Made by a program: the position numbers and the translations under genes. The notes under the pieces are model-generated. The model saw only the letters and a list, made by a program, of their open reading frames with translations, was not told the DNA's origin and did no database searches. DNA of 64,000 nt from Streptomyces sp. NBC_00091 (GTDB taxonomy: Bacteria; Actinomycetota; Actinomycetes; Streptomycetales; Streptomycetaceae), in contig NZ_JAPEMA010000001.1 of NCBI RefSeq assembly GCF_026343185.1, forward strand, positions 3,038,001-3,102,000, written 5' to 3'. Positions 37,035 through 44,743 of this stretch are shown here, piece after piece (position 1 is the stretch's first letter; each line of letters opens with the position of its first letter).

Positions 37035-37072
37035 GTTTCAGACGCTAGGGGCGGTTACGATCCGAGCACAAG

Positions 37073-37158
37073 CCTGGGTCAGAACATCACGCAGGGGCAG
37101 TTGGCCGCTGCGCGACCCAGGGCCACGATGCGCTTTCTCCCCCGGACAAAGCCGGGGG
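37073..37158 (+). promoter_or_regulatory. Structured leader ahead of the T7SS effector operon
   Basis: This 146-base gap (37035-37180) holds an 8-bp inverted repeat CCTGGGTC (37073-37080) / GACCCAGG (37114-37121) with an inner GCAG/CTGC, then a 7-bp hairpin CCCCCGG/CCGGGGG (37139-37158, loop ACAAAG) 22 bases before the first start codon. It may be a promoter/attenuator region or a terminator protecting the operon. Confidence 0.45.
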
Positions 37159-37180
37159 CATCCACGCAAGGAGACTGGCG

Positions 37181-37513
37181 ATGAAATTCGACATGGGCAG
37201 TACGACGCTGTCCGAGCTGGGCAAGGCCACGGGTGGCTCCAGCGACGACCTCGGCACGCTGATCAAGCTGCTGATCGCCGCGGCGGACCCGCTGGAGGGC
37301 AAGTTCAACGGTGTCGGGCGGGCCGCGTTCGACTCGTTCAAGCGGCGCTCGGATGCGATCACGGGCGAGCTGAACGCCTCGCTGCGCGCCATCATCGGCG
37401 GTCAGTCCGGGATGGACACCTCGTTCACCTCCGGTGACCAGGAGCAGGGCGACAACGCCCACCAGAACATGGGCTCCGCGAACTTCGACGCCGCCCGCTT
37501 CGGCGCGCGCTGA
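37181..37513 (+). CDS. Small helical T7SS protein 1 (WXG100-like, F-N-G variant)
   Basis: A 110-residue helical protein, AAGGAG ribosome site, heading the effector operon. The helix-turn-helix pattern is like ESAT-6/WXG100 proteins: helix (DDLGTLIKLLIAAADPLEGKF), a turn NGVG, helix (RAAFDSFKRRSDAITGELNASLRAII). At the turn the usual W-x-G reads F-N-G. A disordered tail (GDQEQGDNAHQN) follows. It probably pairs with the next gene product or the toxin N terminus for export through EccC. Confidence 0.72.
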   Translation: MKFDMGSTTLSELGKATGGSSDDLGTLIKLLIAAADPLEGKFNGVGRAAFDSFKRRSDAITGELNASLRAIIGGQSGMDTSFTSGDQEQGDNAHQNMGSANFDAARFGAR

Positions 37514-37530
37514 CACCGGGGGACTGAAGC

Positions 37531-37842
37531 ATGGGACAGAACCAGGACCGCACCTCGTACGACGTCGCCGCCTCCGTGGAGGTCCAGGGCGGGCTCGGCG
37601 GGATCATCGGCCAGCTGGAGCGGGTGCTCGGTGACCGTGACGCGGCGGTGAAGGCGGCGATGGCCGAGTTCACGGCCGACGGCGTCTCGGACGAGTACCA
37701 CGGCAAGGAAGTCCGCTGGAACAAGGCGGCGAACGAGGTGCGCGACATCATCCGCCTCGTGCGCACCACGCTGGAGCAGAACGACTCGACCGCCCAGGCC
37801 ACGCTCGCGAAGGCCAAGGCGGCGGTGGACGGCATCGGCTGA
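37531..37842 (+). CDS. Small helical T7SS protein 2 (WXG100-like, Y-H-G variant)
   Basis: A 103-residue helical protein 17 bases after the first. The pattern is helix (GLGGIIGQLERVLGDRDAAVKAAMAEF), turn VSDEYHGKE, helix (VRWNKAANEVRDIIRLVRTTLEQND). The W-x-G position reads Y-H-G, with a Trp three residues further on. It is the likely dimer partner of the previous protein. The C-terminal YxxxD/E export signal of classic EsxB is not evident. Confidence 0.75.
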   Translation: MGQNQDRTSYDVAASVEVQGGLGGIIGQLERVLGDRDAAVKAAMAEFTADGVSDEYHGKEVRWNKAANEVRDIIRLVRTTLEQNDSTAQATLAKAKAAVDGIG

Positions 37843-37889
37843 CGCAGGCCGGCACGGACGCGAGGGACGCGAGGACACGGGGGTAGGGC

Positions 37890-38270
37890 ATGGACTGGGA
37901 CATCAAGCCGTCCGGCGTGCAGGGGGTCGTCAACAAGACGATCACCGCCGCCGAGGGCTTCCAGAAGGCGGGCAAGACGCTCCAGGAGCAGCTGCCGCAG
38001 GCGGCGCAGCACGCCGGCACCGTCACGCCGGGCGGCGGCACCGGCGGTGAGGGCGGCGGCATGGGCCCGATCGCCGGCGCGCTGGGTGAGCTCATGAAGT
38101 CCCACGAATACCGTCTCGGGTACATCGGGGCGCGTACGGAGGCCTCGCTGAACGGCGCCATCAAGGCGACGACGGCGTACGTGCAGGGCAACATCGAGCA
38201 GGCGCAGAACGCGCAGAACGAGGCGCTGAAGGAGCCGAAGGTCGACCTTCCGGGGGCGGGGGAGAAGTGA
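37890..38270 (+). CDS. DUF6507-type helical protein
   Basis: A 126-residue protein: MDWDIKPSGVQGVVNKTITAAEGFQK, a long helix, a Gly-rich loop (TPGGGTGGEGGGMG), then a second helix (AGALGELMKSHEYRLGYIGARTEASLNGAIKATTAYV). The start WDI.P.GVQGV and the overall layout match the DUF6507 family found beside Streptomyces T7SS effectors. Its stop overlaps the toxin start (GTGA). I infer a chaperone or targeting role, like the Lap proteins that accompany LXG toxins. Confidence 0.72.
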   Translation: MDWDIKPSGVQGVVNKTITAAEGFQKAGKTLQEQLPQAAQHAGTVTPGGGTGGEGGGMGPIAGALGELMKSHEYRLGYIGARTEASLNGAIKATTAYVQGNIEQAQNAQNEALKEPKVDLPGAGEK

Positions 38271-40630
38271 CGGACCACGTACCGATCAATCCGTGCACGA
38301 TCCCGCAGTTCACGGGCGACCTTGACCTGCTGGAGACGAACAGGAACGCGATCGCGACGGCGGCGGGCACCTTCCGTGACGCGGGTTCGAACGTCGACTC
38401 CGAGTTCCAGGGCCTGTCCGCGTTCTACACGGCGCCGGAGGCGGCGCAGTTGTTCGCGACGACCAAGCCGGTCAAGACCGACAGTGATTTCTTCGCGGAC
38501 CAGCTGGAGTCGGCGGCGAAGGCGCTGGGCGAGTACGTCACCGAGGCGCGCCCGATCGTGGCGCGGCTGAAGGAGCTCCAGGCGAAGGCCACCACCTTCA
38601 CCAACAAGATCAGCGGGGACGAGCACTGGAAGGACGACGGGGACAAGATCGATGAGAACAACGATCTGATCCACGACGTCAACGCGGCCGTCTCCGCCTT
38701 CTGGGCGGCCGAGCGGACCTGTGCGAACAAGATCCGCGCCTTGTACTGTGCGCCGCCGCTGACCGCCGACGACGGCTCGCACGGCGCGAACATGTACGGC
38801 TACAAGGGCGAGGACCTCAACAAGGCGCAGGACCTGCCGTGGGGTTCGCAGCTGGAGGAGACCCACCGCTGGTACGAGATCGGTCACTGGGCGAAGTCCT
38901 TCGTCTGGGACGGCCTGATCGTCGACGGCATCTGGGGCACGATCCGCGGCCTGGGCACCCTCGTCGGCGTCGATGGCTGGGACAAGGCGGGGCAGGCCTG
39001 GGTGGGTCTGGCGAAGCTGGCGACCGGTCTGGCGATCACCACCATCCCGGGCGTCGGCACGGCGTTCTGGATGGCCGACGACAAGCAGCTCCCGGGCTGG
39101 CTGCGTGACTCGCGCACGGCGATGAAGGAGACCGGCAAGGCGCTGGTCGCGTGGGACGAGTGGGGCAAGAACCCGGCCCGCGCGGCGGGTGCGGTCACCT
39201 TCAACGTCCTGACCACCGTCTTCACCGGCGGCGCCGGTACGGCCGCCAAGGCGGGCTCGGTCGCGAAGGTGATCAGCGTGGCCGGCAAGGCGGGCAGGCT
39301 GATCGACCCGATCACCTACATCGGCAAGGCCGGCTCGCTGGCCAAGCTGAAGATCGGCGACCTCTTCGCGAACCTGGGCAAGGTCGACGGGGCCTTCCCG
39401 AAGCTCGACGACGTGGTCTGGAAGGACCTCCCCAAGGCCGACGCCCCGGGCGTCAAGTTCCCGCACCCGGACGACACGGTCCGCCTGCCCGACGACGCGC
39501 TGGGCCGCCCCCAGTACTACGACAAGACCACCAACCAGCTCCTGGACCACAAGGGCCTGCCCAAGCAGGACCTCACCTCGGTCCCCAAGGGCCCCGACCA
39601 CCCCCTGGCCGAGGTCCCCAAGCGCCAGGAAGTCACCGTCGGCGCCCCGGCCCACTCGGTGACGGGCACCGCGGACAACGCGGCCCACCCGATCGCGGGC
39701 ACCGCGGACAACGCCGCGCACACGGTCGACAACACCGCCCACCAGCCCGGCGGCACGGTGGACAACACCCCGCACAACAGCCACACCGAACCCGGCGGCA
39801 CGGGCGGCCATGGCAACACGGACACCACCCCCACCGGCGGCGGCCACACGGAAACCCCGTCCACGGGCGGCCACGGCGACGGCCCCGGCACGGGCGGCGG
39901 GCACGGCGACGGCCCGACGGTCCCGCACCAGGGCGAGGGCCCGGGTGGCGGTTCTCTTCCCGATGGCCCCACCGGAGGCGTGGACGACGGGACGTTCCCT
40001 GGCAAATCCGAGCCCAGGCCGGACGGTAACCGCTACATCGAGGAGCCTGATCACGCCCCGACGGCGCGGTTCTACGACGAGGTGCGCGCCAACCCGGAAA
40101 CCCTGGACATCGCTGCGATTTCCGATAACACCGGTATCCGTCCCGAGGTGCTGGACCGTGTGCGCACCCATTTCTTCCTCACCGAGCACCTGGTGGCCGA
40201 CGGCCCGAACCTCGTAAGGAATGGCTACTTCACTCCGCGCCAGGACATCGCCGAGATCTGGCAGGCAGCCGGCCAGCGTAGTCTGACACCTGAGGAAGCG
40301 ACGAAGTTCGAGCGCTATATCGGGCACGAATACGTGGAGAGTCAGCTGATCGAGGGTGGTCTTCCGTACCTTCGTGAATCCCCACATCTGTGGAATGAGT
40401 TCCAGAACGAAGGCGGCAATCTTGAGTACTATCACGATTTCCCCAAGCGTACTGAAGACGCCGGAGCCCATGACCTTGCGCTGAACGAGAGAAAGGGCGG
40501 GTTCAACCACTGGGCTGGGGCTGGCTTCGACGTGCCGAAGGTCGAGCTGGCATCCGATCTTTCAAACATCGACGAGGTGGTGGCAGCCCTCAAGGAGGAG
40601 CTGCGATCGAAGGGAATTGAGCTCAAATGA
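38267..40630 (+). CDS. Polymorphic toxin-like T7SS effector
   Basis: A 787-residue modular protein. Residues 1-150 are a helical T7SS-type leader (LDLLETNRNAIATAAGTFRDAGSNV, AADQLES-like heptads). A middle region (about 215-350) contains hydrophobic segments (AKLATGLAITTIPGVGTAFWMA; AAGAVTFNVLTTVFTGGAGTAAKAG). A disordered linker (about 440-590) is rich in Gly, His, Thr and Pro with repeats of TADNAAH/TVDN. The final ~190 residues (from PTARFYDEVRANPE) form a separate domain of lower GC that I do not recognise, with a possible metal or active site around GHEYVES (near 687) and AHDLALNE. It starts by GTGA overlap with the DUF6507 gene and ends by ATGA overlap with the presumed immunity gene. 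Confidence 0.78.
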   Translation: MTDHVPINPCTIPQFTGDLDLLETNRNAIATAAGTFRDAGSNVDSEFQGLSAFYTAPEAAQLFATTKPVKTDSDFFADQLESAAKALGEYVTEARPIVARLKELQAKATTFTNKISGDEHWKDDGDKIDENNDLIHDVNAAVSAFWAAERTCANKIRALYCAPPLTADDGSHGANMYGYKGEDLNKAQDLPWGSQLEETHRWYEIGHWAKSFVWDGLIVDGIWGTIRGLGTLVGVDGWDKAGQAWVGLAKLATGLAITTIPGVGTAFWMADDKQLPGWLRDSRTAMKETGKALVAWDEWGKNPARAAGAVTFNVLTTVFTGGAGTAAKAGSVAKVISVAGKAGRLIDPITYIGKAGSLAKLKIGDLFANLGKVDGAFPKLDDVVWKDLPKADAPGVKFPHPDDTVRLPDDALGRPQYYDKTTNQLLDHKGLPKQDLTSVPKGPDHPLAEVPKRQEVTVGAPAHSVTGTADNAAHPIAGTADNAAHTVDNTAHQPGGTVDNTPHNSHTEPGGTGGHGNTDTTPTGGGHTETPSTGGHGDGPGTGGGHGDGPTVPHQGEGPGGGSLPDGPTGGVDDGTFPGKSEPRPDGNRYIEEPDHAPTARFYDEVRANPETLDIAAISDNTGIRPEVLDRVRTHFFLTEHLVADGPNLVRNGYFTPRQDIAEIWQAAGQRSLTPEEATKFERYIGHEYVESQLIEGGLPYLRESPHLWNEFQNEGGNLEYYHDFPKRTEDAGAHDLALNERKGGFNHWAGAGFDVPKVELASDLSNIDEVVAALKEELRSKGIELK

Positions 40631-41388
40631 CCGACGGGGAAGCATCCTCCATGCTGAATCGCCTGCGTGCGGTGGAATGGATGGGTGACGACTGGGATTA
40701 CGCGTACGGGCATGTCAACTCGCGTCGCGTCCTGTTCCGTGAGTATCTGCGGCGAGCCGCCGTGTGGTCCCAGGCGTACTCGGCTGAAGGTTGGCCGTTC
40801 TTCGACGTCACACGTTTCGTGGACCCCGGTTTCGAACCCTCCCCAGAACTCAAGGAAGAGCTGGACGATTTCCTGAAGCGGCTTACCACCAAAGAACTCC
40901 GGAACACATGCGCGGGTGCAGTGCGTCTGGCTGAACTCCAGGCGCAGAACCCGGCCGTGGGTGCCGGTCTCCCGGACCTCTACGAACCGCTCGTCATCTT
41001 CTATGAGCGGGGAGGGGATTTCGCCTATGACAACGCTGGTTGGCTCGACCTGACCGGCGTACGGTACCGCCCTGCTCCGAGGGAGAGCTATCTCAGCAGT
41101 TCGCCGATCGTACTGCTCAGCGACGTTGTCCTCGACGCTCTGGACGTCACGGCACGGGTCACGTACTACACCGCAGCCGACGGCCAGGGGCCCCTGTTGA
41201 GGCGTTGTGTGCTGAGGGACGGCCAGTCGGACGAGCTGTTCGCCCGCGATCTGCGCTGGGAGCCGACTGACCTGCTCCCCGCCTCCGAAGGGTCGATGAA
41301 GGAGGCTGGGCTGGTCGAGATCGACGAGCTGGCGGCGACCCGGCTCATCGGTGCGATCGTGGCTGCAGGCTCGGGATCGAACAGCTGA
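40627..41388 (+). CDS. Presumed cognate immunity protein A1
   Basis: A 253-residue soluble protein of unknown family whose ATG overlaps the toxin stop, the normal position of a cognate immunity gene. It is clearly paralogous to the product of the gene at 44024: shared VLFREYLRRAAVW, GAVRLAEL, NPAVGAGLPDLYEPLV, FYERGG, LDLTGV, VTYYTA and GPLLRR. Bases here are visibly less GC-rich than in flanking genes, in step with the toxin end, suggesting the two were acquired together. Immunity function is inferred from position only. Confidence 0.7.
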   Translation: MTDGEASSMLNRLRAVEWMGDDWDYAYGHVNSRRVLFREYLRRAAVWSQAYSAEGWPFFDVTRFVDPGFEPSPELKEELDDFLKRLTTKELRNTCAGAVRLAELQAQNPAVGAGLPDLYEPLVIFYERGGDFAYDNAGWLDLTGVRYRPAPRESYLSSSPIVLLSDVVLDALDVTARVTYYTAADGQGPLLRRCVLRDGQSDELFARDLRWEPTDLLPASEGSMKEAGLVEIDELAATRLIGAIVAAGSGSNS

Positions 41389-41436
41389 CCGCGAACAGTC
41401 AGCGGTCCCAGTGCCCGGATCGACTCTGAGGGAACC

Positions 41437-42273
41437 GTGATCACGTCCGAGCCGGTGGGCGAGTGGTTCTGGGAGCCCTCCCCGCTGACCGATGCCCTCG
41501 GGAGCGGAGCTTCGAGGGCGCTCGATCTGCTGAGGGACGTCAGGGATGCCCTGGCGGTCATCGGGCTGGTCACCGGTGAGGGCACCGGATCGGTCGTGCT
41601 CTGTGACCGGCGGGCCGAGAAGTTGTTCGGGGTGCGGGTCCACGTGTGGGGCGAGGGCGCGGTGATGCTCGTACTGTCCGCCTACGCCGATGCCTGGCTG
41701 ACCCAGGACCTCCGGGAGCGGCCGCAGCCCGAGGTGGCCGCGGAGAATGCGCCCCGGCTCGCCGCCGGGCTGAAGCGGATCTCCGAGCTGACGGGGGCGG
41801 AGGTCGACCCCGGCGACCCGACCTGGCACGCCTGCCCCACGGCGGACGGGTTCGCGGAGGGACCGGAGTACGACGACTCCTGGGGCAACTTCGAGGTCCC
41901 CGCGCGCTGGAGGCGGCTCACGAAGCTCCTCCCCGGCGGACTCGGGGAAGAGGACTACGAGAGCAGCACCGAGGAGCCCGTCCGGTACGCCGGGGTGCGG
42001 CGCGGGGAGCGGCTCCTCGGCTACCTCTGGGCGTCGGCCGACGGCGCGGCCGGCTACGGGCCCCGTACCGCGGCGGGTGACGCGGCCTTCGAGGCCGGCG
42101 TGCCGTGGCTGCTGAGGCTCCGTGCCCTGCGCCTGCGGGGGTTGGGGGCGCTGGAGGCGTTGACCGAGCTGCTCGGCGGCTTGGACGACAGCACGAACGG
42201 CTCGGTCGTCGGGTCCACGGTGCACGAGGCGGCTTCGCTGGATGCGTTGGAGGAATTGTCGGGAAGGCACTGA
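41437..42273 (+). CDS. Hypothetical immunity-array protein B1
   Basis: A 278-residue protein of unknown family. Blocks: GEWFWEPSPLTDALGSGASRALDLL, RAEKLFGVRVHVWGEGAVMLVLSAYADAW, ENAPRLAAGLKRISELTGAEVDPGDPTWH. A decayed copy of its N-terminal third lies at 42940-43160, and a distant relative (NAPRL...ELLGVPAEPGEPTYF) is at 44740. It follows A1, and the pair recurs downstream as A2-B2. Role unknown. Confidence 0.65.
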   Translation: MITSEPVGEWFWEPSPLTDALGSGASRALDLLRDVRDALAVIGLVTGEGTGSVVLCDRRAEKLFGVRVHVWGEGAVMLVLSAYADAWLTQDLRERPQPEVAAENAPRLAAGLKRISELTGAEVDPGDPTWHACPTADGFAEGPEYDDSWGNFEVPARWRRLTKLLPGGLGEEDYESSTEEPVRYAGVRRGERLLGYLWASADGAAGYGPRTAAGDAAFEAGVPWLLRLRALRLRGLGALEALTELLGGLDDSTNGSVVGSTVHEAASLDALEELSGRH

Positions 42274-42275
42274 CG

Positions 42276-42836
42276 GTGTCGGCACCCGCAGCCGAACGGC
42301 AAGGTGCACGCTTGCCCGACCACGCGATGGGAACGACGATGAGTTTCTCGATCCAGGCAGGCTGCCCGGCCGCACGGAGGTGTGAATCGGCTGCCGACAT
42401 GGCTGACGCGGTCGGTGAGATGTACTCCTCCGAGGCCGAGGACGCCATCCTCGTCTGGAATCTGGTGCCGGTCCGGCTGTCGTACGGCTATGACCTCGCC
42501 GCTCTCATCGACGACCTGGTGCCCCTTCTTGAGGAAATTCAACGGCCGGAATTCTCGGAGACCGAGGTCTTCTGGGGATCCGACACGTTCTCGGCCGAAT
42601 GGAGGATCACCCGCGAGGGCGGCGATTCGCTGAGGATCCAGGCGCGCTGGCACAGCGCGCTCGGGAGCTATGAGTCGCTGCTGGCCGAGCGGGGCGATTC
42701 GGTGGTCCGTACGCAAGTATTCGTCAGCGAGTGGGCGAAGGTTCTGCAGCGGATCGTGACCGATATGGAGGCGGAGTCCGTGCAGTTGGACGACGACGAC
42801 ATCTTCCTCCGCGCCAAGGCCCTGCTCACAGCCTGA
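42276..42836 (+). CDS. Hypothetical protein in the immunity array
   Basis: A 186-residue protein, not recognised. The GTG at 42276 lies 2 bases after the previous stop and has GGAAGG upstream; ATG 42327 is an alternative. The core reads LVWNLVPVRLSYGYDLAALIDDLVPLLEEI, then WRITREGGDSLRIQARWHSALG, and a Cys-free acidic end. The size and mixed alpha/beta look fit an immunity protein of a lost or distant toxin (inference). Confidence 0.6.
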   Translation: MSAPAAERQGARLPDHAMGTTMSFSIQAGCPAARRCESAADMADAVGEMYSSEAEDAILVWNLVPVRLSYGYDLAALIDDLVPLLEEIQRPEFSETEVFWGSDTFSAEWRITREGGDSLRIQARWHSALGSYESLLAERGDSVVRTQVFVSEWAKVLQRIVTDMEAESVQLDDDDIFLRAKALLTA

Positions 42837-42854
42837 GTCACAGGTGTTCGCCTT

Positions 42855-42902
42855 CTTCCCGGGGCCCGGGGCCCGGTGCGCAGAGCGCCCGGCCCCGGGA
42901 AG
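42855..42902 (+). terminator. Long hairpin in the immunity array
   Basis: A perfect 12-bp stem CTTCCCGGGGCC / GGCCCCGGGAAG (42855-42866 with 42891-42902) with a GC-rich inner loop. It begins 18 bases after the stop of the gene at 42276 and precedes the gene remnant. No T-run. Confidence 0.6.
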
Positions 42903-42939
42903 CGGGGATGGAGCCAGATGTTCGGAAACGTCGAAGCCC

Positions 42940-43160
42940 GAAGCCACTCCCGTGCTGGAGCGGTTGTGCGGCGGGGCCGTACCGCTGGCGGATGCCGCCG
43001 GGAGCGGTGCAGCGAAGGCGCTCGGGCTGAGTCAGGCGCCGCGCGGAGAAGCAGTTCACCGTACGGATCGACGTGTGGGGCGAGGGCGCGGTACTGCTGG
43101 CGCTGTCGGCCTATGCGGACGCCTGCTGTGGGAGGATCGCGGCCGACTGGAAGGGGATGG
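42940..43160 (+). pseudogene. Remnant of a B1-type immunity-array gene
   Basis: In one frame 42988-43032 encodes ADAAGSGAAKALGLS, matching TDALGSGASRALDLL of B1. In another frame 43037-43123 encodes RRAEKQFTVRIDVWGEGAV and LLALSAYADA, matching RRAEKLFGVRVHVWGEGAVMLVLSAYADA. About 70 bases present between these blocks in B1 are missing and the frame is broken, and the C-terminal two thirds are gone. Bases are still very similar (shared GTGTGGGGCGAGGGCGCGGT), so decay is recent. The remnant runs up to the ribosome site of the Imm49 gene. Confidence 0.75.
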
Positions 43161-43166
43161 GGAGAG

Positions 43167-44027
43167 ATGACGGTCATCGTGGACGGCCACTTCGGCCCGT
43201 GCCCCGAGAGCGCGGACTGGGTCAGGAGACAGGACGAGCGGCTGGCCGCCAATATCGAGGAGCTCGCCGCGCTCCCGGCCGAACTCGACCGGGTCTGGGA
43301 GCAGGCGGACCTGCACGTCCAGTCGCGGACCCTTGTCGACCCGACGGCCGCCGAACTGACCACATGGGAGACGGTGGTCGATGCCGCGCAGCTGGGGTCG
43401 GCGCTCTTCCGTACGGCGGGGATGGCCGATGGCACGACGCAGTGCCGCATTCACCACGAGCTGCGCACCCTGCCCGCGACGGGTCCGAACCACGCGGCGC
43501 GCGCCGCGGCGTGGGTGCGCGCGTTCTGGTACGCGATCATCACGCGCGACCAGCCGCGGATGACGGAGCTGTGCGAGCTGCCCCTGGACGTGCTGCGGGC
43601 CTCGGGTGCGGATCACGACGACTACCTGTTCCACTGGGTGGCGGCGCTCCAGGCGTACTGGCTGAAGCGGCCGGAGCTGGTGGAGGAGCTGACGGCCACC
43701 TTCGGCAGGTCGCATCCTGATGTGACGGTGATCGCGGGGCGGGAGTACGTCCAGCACGTGGCGTATCCGCCGATCAACCTGTTCTACAAGTTCCTCCGCA
43801 AGGACGAGGAGGGCTTCCACGCGGCGCTCGTGGAGGCTCTGGAGCTGCACAAGCGGTACTGGACGGCTACGCCGGAGCGGGCCGAGGACATCGAGGGGCT
43901 GGTGCCGCTTGGCATCCTCGCCGTCGCCTGTCTCGCCTACGACGGTGGGATCCCGGTTGGGGTCGAGTCCCCGTACCTGCCCGGGCACCTGCTCAAGCGC
44001 TCTTGGGTGGGGGAGTTCGAGGGATGA
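43167..44027 (+). CDS. Immunity 49 (Imm49) family protein
   Basis: A 286-residue helical protein of the Imm49 type, recognised from the overall pattern (QSRTLVDPTAAELTTWETVVDAAQLGSALF, ARAAAWVRAFWYAIITRDQPRMTELCELPLDVL, DDYLFHWVAALQAYWL, and the end GILAVACLAYDGGIPVGVESPYLP). The ATG at 43167 has GGGGAGAG just ahead. No toxin gene is adjacent on its 5' side, so it is an orphan immunity gene. Its stop overlaps the next start (ATGA). Confidence 0.82.
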   Translation: MTVIVDGHFGPCPESADWVRRQDERLAANIEELAALPAELDRVWEQADLHVQSRTLVDPTAAELTTWETVVDAAQLGSALFRTAGMADGTTQCRIHHELRTLPATGPNHAARAAAWVRAFWYAIITRDQPRMTELCELPLDVLRASGADHDDYLFHWVAALQAYWLKRPELVEELTATFGRSHPDVTVIAGREYVQHVAYPPINLFYKFLRKDEEGFHAALVEALELHKRYWTATPERAEDIEGLVPLGILAVACLAYDGGIPVGVESPYLPGHLLKRSWVGEFEG

Positions 44028-44743
44028 GTTCCGCGTTGATGCTCGAGCGGCTGCGGGCGGTGGATTGGGATTGCGACTGGGACCGCGCGTTCGACCGCGT
44101 CGGGTCGCGTCGGGTGCTGTTCCGTGAGTATCTGCGGCGGGCGGCGGTGTGGGCGCGGGCGTACGGGGCCGAGGAGGTCTGGCCCTTCTGTGATGTGACG
44201 CCTTACGTCGACGCGGAGTTCGAGCTCGATCTCGAAGTCGCGGGCGGGCTGGAGGAGTTGCTGCGCCGCCTGCTCAACGGGGAGGTGGGGGCCACCTGTA
44301 CCGGCGCCGTGCGGCTCGCGGAGCTGCGGCTGCGGAACCCGGCCGTGGGGGCCGGGCTGCCGGATCTGTACGAGCCGCTCGTGCTCTTCTACGAGCGGGG
44401 CGGGGCGTTCTTCCGGGACTGCTCGGGGTCCTTCCTCGACCTGACCGGGGTGATGTTCAAGCACGGGCCGCTGGAGGGGCAACTCGGCGGGCTGCCCCTG
44501 AGCGTGCTCACTCCGCCCGTCCTCGACGCCCTCGACGCCGAGGGCCGGGTCACGTACTACACGGCGCCCGACCGCCCGGGCCCGCTCCTGCGGCGGCGCG
44601 TGCTGCGGGACGAGCGGTGGGACGAACGGCTCGGCCCCGGCCTCCGCTGGGAGCCGGACCGCTTCGACGAGACGGTCCTGACCTGGATCGACGAGCTGGA
44701 GGCCGCCCGGCTCATCGGCGTCGGTGAGGGGCAGTGCACGTGA
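44024..44743 (+). CDS. Immunity-array protein A2 (paralogue of A1)
   Basis: A 239-residue paralogue of the presumed immunity protein at 40627, co-linear over its full length (MLERLRAVDW, SRRVLFREYLRRAAVW, GAVRLAELRLRNPAVGAGLPDLYEPLVLFYERGG, FLDLTGVMF, GRVTYYTAPDRPGPLLRRRVLRDE). The DNA is more GC-rich than A1, so the two have different histories. It is coupled at both ends by ATGA and GTGA overlaps, and is probably immunity to a toxin variant. Confidence 0.7.
   Translation: MSSALMLERLRAVDWDCDWDRAFDRVGSRRVLFREYLRRAAVWARAYGAEEVWPFCDVTPYVDAEFELDLEVAGGLEELLRRLLNGEVGATCTGAVRLAELRLRNPAVGAGLPDLYEPLVLFYERGGAFFRDCSGSFLDLTGVMFKHGPLEGQLGGLPLSVLTPPVLDALDAEGRVTYYTAPDRPGPLLRRRVLRDERWDERLGPGLRWEPDRFDETVLTWIDELEAARLIGVGEGQCT

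Larger units (their letters stand above)
35810..37052 (-). mobile_element. TnpB-only IS200/IS605-type element (ends approximate)
   Basis: One TnpB gene fills the element; no TnpA Y1 transposase is present, so movement would need help in trans. At the left end (5' of tnpB) bases 37027-37031 and 37048-37052 can pair (GCCCC/GGGGC) around the start codon. At the right end two hairpins sit at 35816-35829 and 35836-35853. Exact borders could not be fixed because such elements make no target duplication. Its codon use is more relaxed than that of neighbouring genes. Confidence 0.7.

Noticed and set aside
35799..37184. Plus-strand frame opposite tnpB
   Set aside because: Overlaps an intact TnpB with all catalytic residues; its own sequence has no recognisable pattern. 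Only the intergenic part was examined further.
39640..40000. Possible CRISPR-like or satellite repeats in the toxin gene
   Set aside because: The repeated GGCGGC/GACAAC units are degenerate codons of the Gly/His/Thr linker with no constant repeat-spacer pattern.
42876..43166. N-terminal extension of the Imm49 gene
   Set aside because: The frame is open to 42876 but the extension reads through a gene remnant in the wrong frame; a good ribosome site precedes the ATG at 43167.
43073..43720. A 215-codon frame overlapping the start of Imm49
   Set aside because: Only its first ~30 codons resemble a protein (remnant of a B1-type gene); the rest is a shadow of Imm49.
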